From the NCBI GenBank assembly GCA_050732635.1, contig JBOHRE010000057.1, forward strand, positions 1-22,545: a DNA stretch of 22,545 nucleotides, read 5' to 3'. The notes beneath the pieces were generated by a model, which was given only the letters and a program-made list of their open reading frames with translations, was not told the DNA's origin and searched no databases. The DNA is from JBOHRE01 sp050732635. GTDB taxonomy: Bacteria > Gemmatimonadota > Gemmatimonadetes > Longimicrobiales > RSA9. Of the stretch, positions 21,341 through 22,545 are shown piece by piece (position 1 is the first letter of the stretch; each line of letters opens with the position of its first letter). Made by a program: the position numbers and the translations under genes.

Positions 21341-22545
21341 CTACTCGCTGCGCAGTGCGGTGGCGGGCGGCACGCGCAGGGCGCGGCGTGCGGGGAGCAG
21401 GCAGGCCAGCGTCGCCACCCCCAGCATGGCGAGGCATACGGCGCCGATGGTGAGTGGGTCCTGGGGCTGAACCGCATAGAGCTGGTCCTGCAGCACGCGA
21501 GCGCCGAGGAGTGTTGTGCCGAGCCCGATCACCACACCGAATGCCGCCGGCTTGAGCCCGTACTGCAGAACGAAGCGGACGACGTCGCGCGTGGATGCGC
21601 CGAGGGCCATGCGCAGGCCGATCTCGCGGGTGCGGCGCGAGACGAGGAAGGCGACGACGCCGTAGATGCCGACGCCGGCGAGCACGACCGCGAGCGATGC
21701 GAAGAGCCCGACGAGGAGGAGCATGAATCGCGGCCGGGCGAGGTCGTCGCTCAGGCGGTCCTGCATGGTGGCGACGTCGCCCATGGGCAGGTTCGGATCC
21801 AGGCTGCTCAGCACCGCGCGTGCGGGGCGCAGGACCGCACTCGCAGCACCCGTGGTCCGGATCACGAAAGTCGACCAGGAGGGGCCTGCCTGGGCGAGCG
21901 GGATGTACATCTCCGGGACGGGCTCGGTGGTGATGCCGCGGGAGCGTACATCGGCCACGATGCCGACGATCGTGCGCGGCTGTTCCTCGCGGTAGCCGAC
22001 GCTGAGGTCGAAATCGAGCTGCTTGCCGATCGGCGCCTCGTTCGGGAAGAACTCGGCTGCCGCGGCCTGGCTGAGCAGGACGACGGGTGCGCTGCCGTGG
22101 CGGTCTGTCGCTTCGATGCCCCGGCCGGCGAGCAGCGGGATCCGCATGGTCGTGAAGTAGTCCTCGTCCGCGTAACGAATCAGCGAGGTGAGGTCGCGCC
22201 CCGGCTCCGGCGGTGGCTGGTCGGTACGGGTGAAGCTGCTGAACAGGGTCTGCCCCTGGAGCGGCAGGCCGATGACGCGCGCGACCGATTCGACGCCCGG
22301 CAGCGCGGCGAGCTCCTGATCCAGCCGCTCGAAGAACTGCACTTTCTGGTCGGGCGTCTCGTAACGCGCGGCCGGCAGGACGAGGCCGAATGACGCCAGC
22401 CGTTCGGTCGTGTAGCCCGGCTCGACCGACTGGATCGCGAGGAAGCTGCGGAACAGCAGCCCTGCTCCGATCAACAGCATCAGCGAGAGGCCGACTTCAG
22501 CGACCAGCAGACCCGAGCGGCCGAGGCCGGTGCGCGGCCCCGCGC
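21341..22545 (-). CDS. ADOP/MacB-type ABC transporter permease, C-terminal part (runs off window)
   Basis: About 401 codons, open to the right edge, ending TAG at 21341-21343. The sequence begins inside a helix (LLVAEVGLSLMLLIGAGLLF). It then has a MacB_PCD periplasmic domain (LPGVESVARVIGLPLQG, YFTTMRIPLLAGRGI, FFPNEAPIGKQLDFD, IVGIVADVRSRGITTEPVPE, YIPLAQ). Last comes an FtsX-like permease domain (FMLLLVGLFASLAVVLAGVG, RTREIGLRMALGAS, VVRFVLQYGLKPAAFGVVIG, ARRALRVPPATALRSE). This is the C-terminal half of an 'Acidobacterial duplicated orphan permease', usually about 800 residues with two FtsX domains. The role is export or envelope stress; the substrate is unknown. The N-terminal half lies outside the window. 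Confidence 0.9.
   Translation of the reverse strand, partial: AGPRTGLGRSGLLVAEVGLSLMLLIGAGLLFRSFLAIQSVEPGYTTERLASFGLVLPAARYETPDQKVQFFERLDQELAALPGVESVARVIGLPLQGQTLFSSFTRTDQPPPEPGRDLTSLIRYADEDYFTTMRIPLLAGRGIEATDRHGSAPVVLLSQAAAAEFFPNEAPIGKQLDFDLSVGYREEQPRTIVGIVADVRSRGITTEPVPEMYIPLAQAGPSWSTFVIRTTGAASAVLRPARAVLSSLDPNLPMGDVATMQDRLSDDLARPRFMLLLVGLFASLAVVLAGVGIYGVVAFLVSRRTREIGLRMALGASTRDVVRFVLQYGLKPAAFGVVIGLGTTLLGARVLQDQLYAVQPQDPLTIGAVCLAMLGVATLACLLPARRALRVPPATALRSE

Overview
The window is a high-GC bacterial chromosome segment with many GTG/TTG starts and head-to-tail genes that overlap by one to four bases. No rRNA or tRNA was seen. The ADOP/MacB-type permease, the split acyl-CoA mutase, the 28-nt 'ctctgcg...ctctgcggt' repeats and the degenerate hexamer repeats together suggest Gemmatimonadota or a nearby phylum (Acidobacteriota-like soil bacteria). 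That assignment is inference. No marker gene proves it.

Left block (1-5761, + strand): the tail of an IS3-family insertion sequence; then meaB (G-protein chaperone) and the large subunit of a B12-dependent acyl-CoA mutase; then a CorC/CNNM-type membrane protein, a SAM methyltransferase, and an AI-2E-type permease with its middle deleted. The mutase has Phe100 and Gln218 where methylmalonyl-CoA mutases have Tyr and Arg. It therefore looks like an isobutyryl-CoA-type mutase.

Middle block (5728-13490, - strand): a tandem universal stress protein; a fused remnant of ctaG and a cytochrome c gene; and a tight four-gene operon read right to left. Its order is a ThDP enzyme of the pyruvate oxidase type, an enolase-superfamily acid-sugar dehydratase, a fused FAD/Fe-S D-2-hydroxyacid dehydrogenase (YdiJ-like), and a small DUF296/PPC protein. 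This looks like a catabolic unit that takes sugar acids or 2-hydroxyacids to 2-oxoacids and passes electrons to the respiratory chain (inference).

Right block (13829-22545): the B12-binding small subunit of the mutase overlaps the carboxyltransferase subunit of a biotin-dependent acyl-CoA carboxylase by four bases (+). These complete the mutase pathway begun at the left. Next come a GMC oxidoreductase and its Tat-exported gluconate-dehydrogenase-subunit-3 partner (+). Convergent to them is an exported SBP56/methanethiol-oxidase-like propeller protein (-). Then come an Xre-RES toxin-antitoxin pair with an evident operator-promoter (-), and the C-terminal part of an ADOP permease running off the right edge (-).

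Several structures fall outside ordinary genes: a hexamer inverted repeat inside meaB; three copies of a 28-nt repeat, two of them forming an inverted pair; a 57-nt decayed copy of the carboxylase 3' end about 4 kb downstream of its parent; and two internal-deletion pseudogenes flanking the stress-protein gene.
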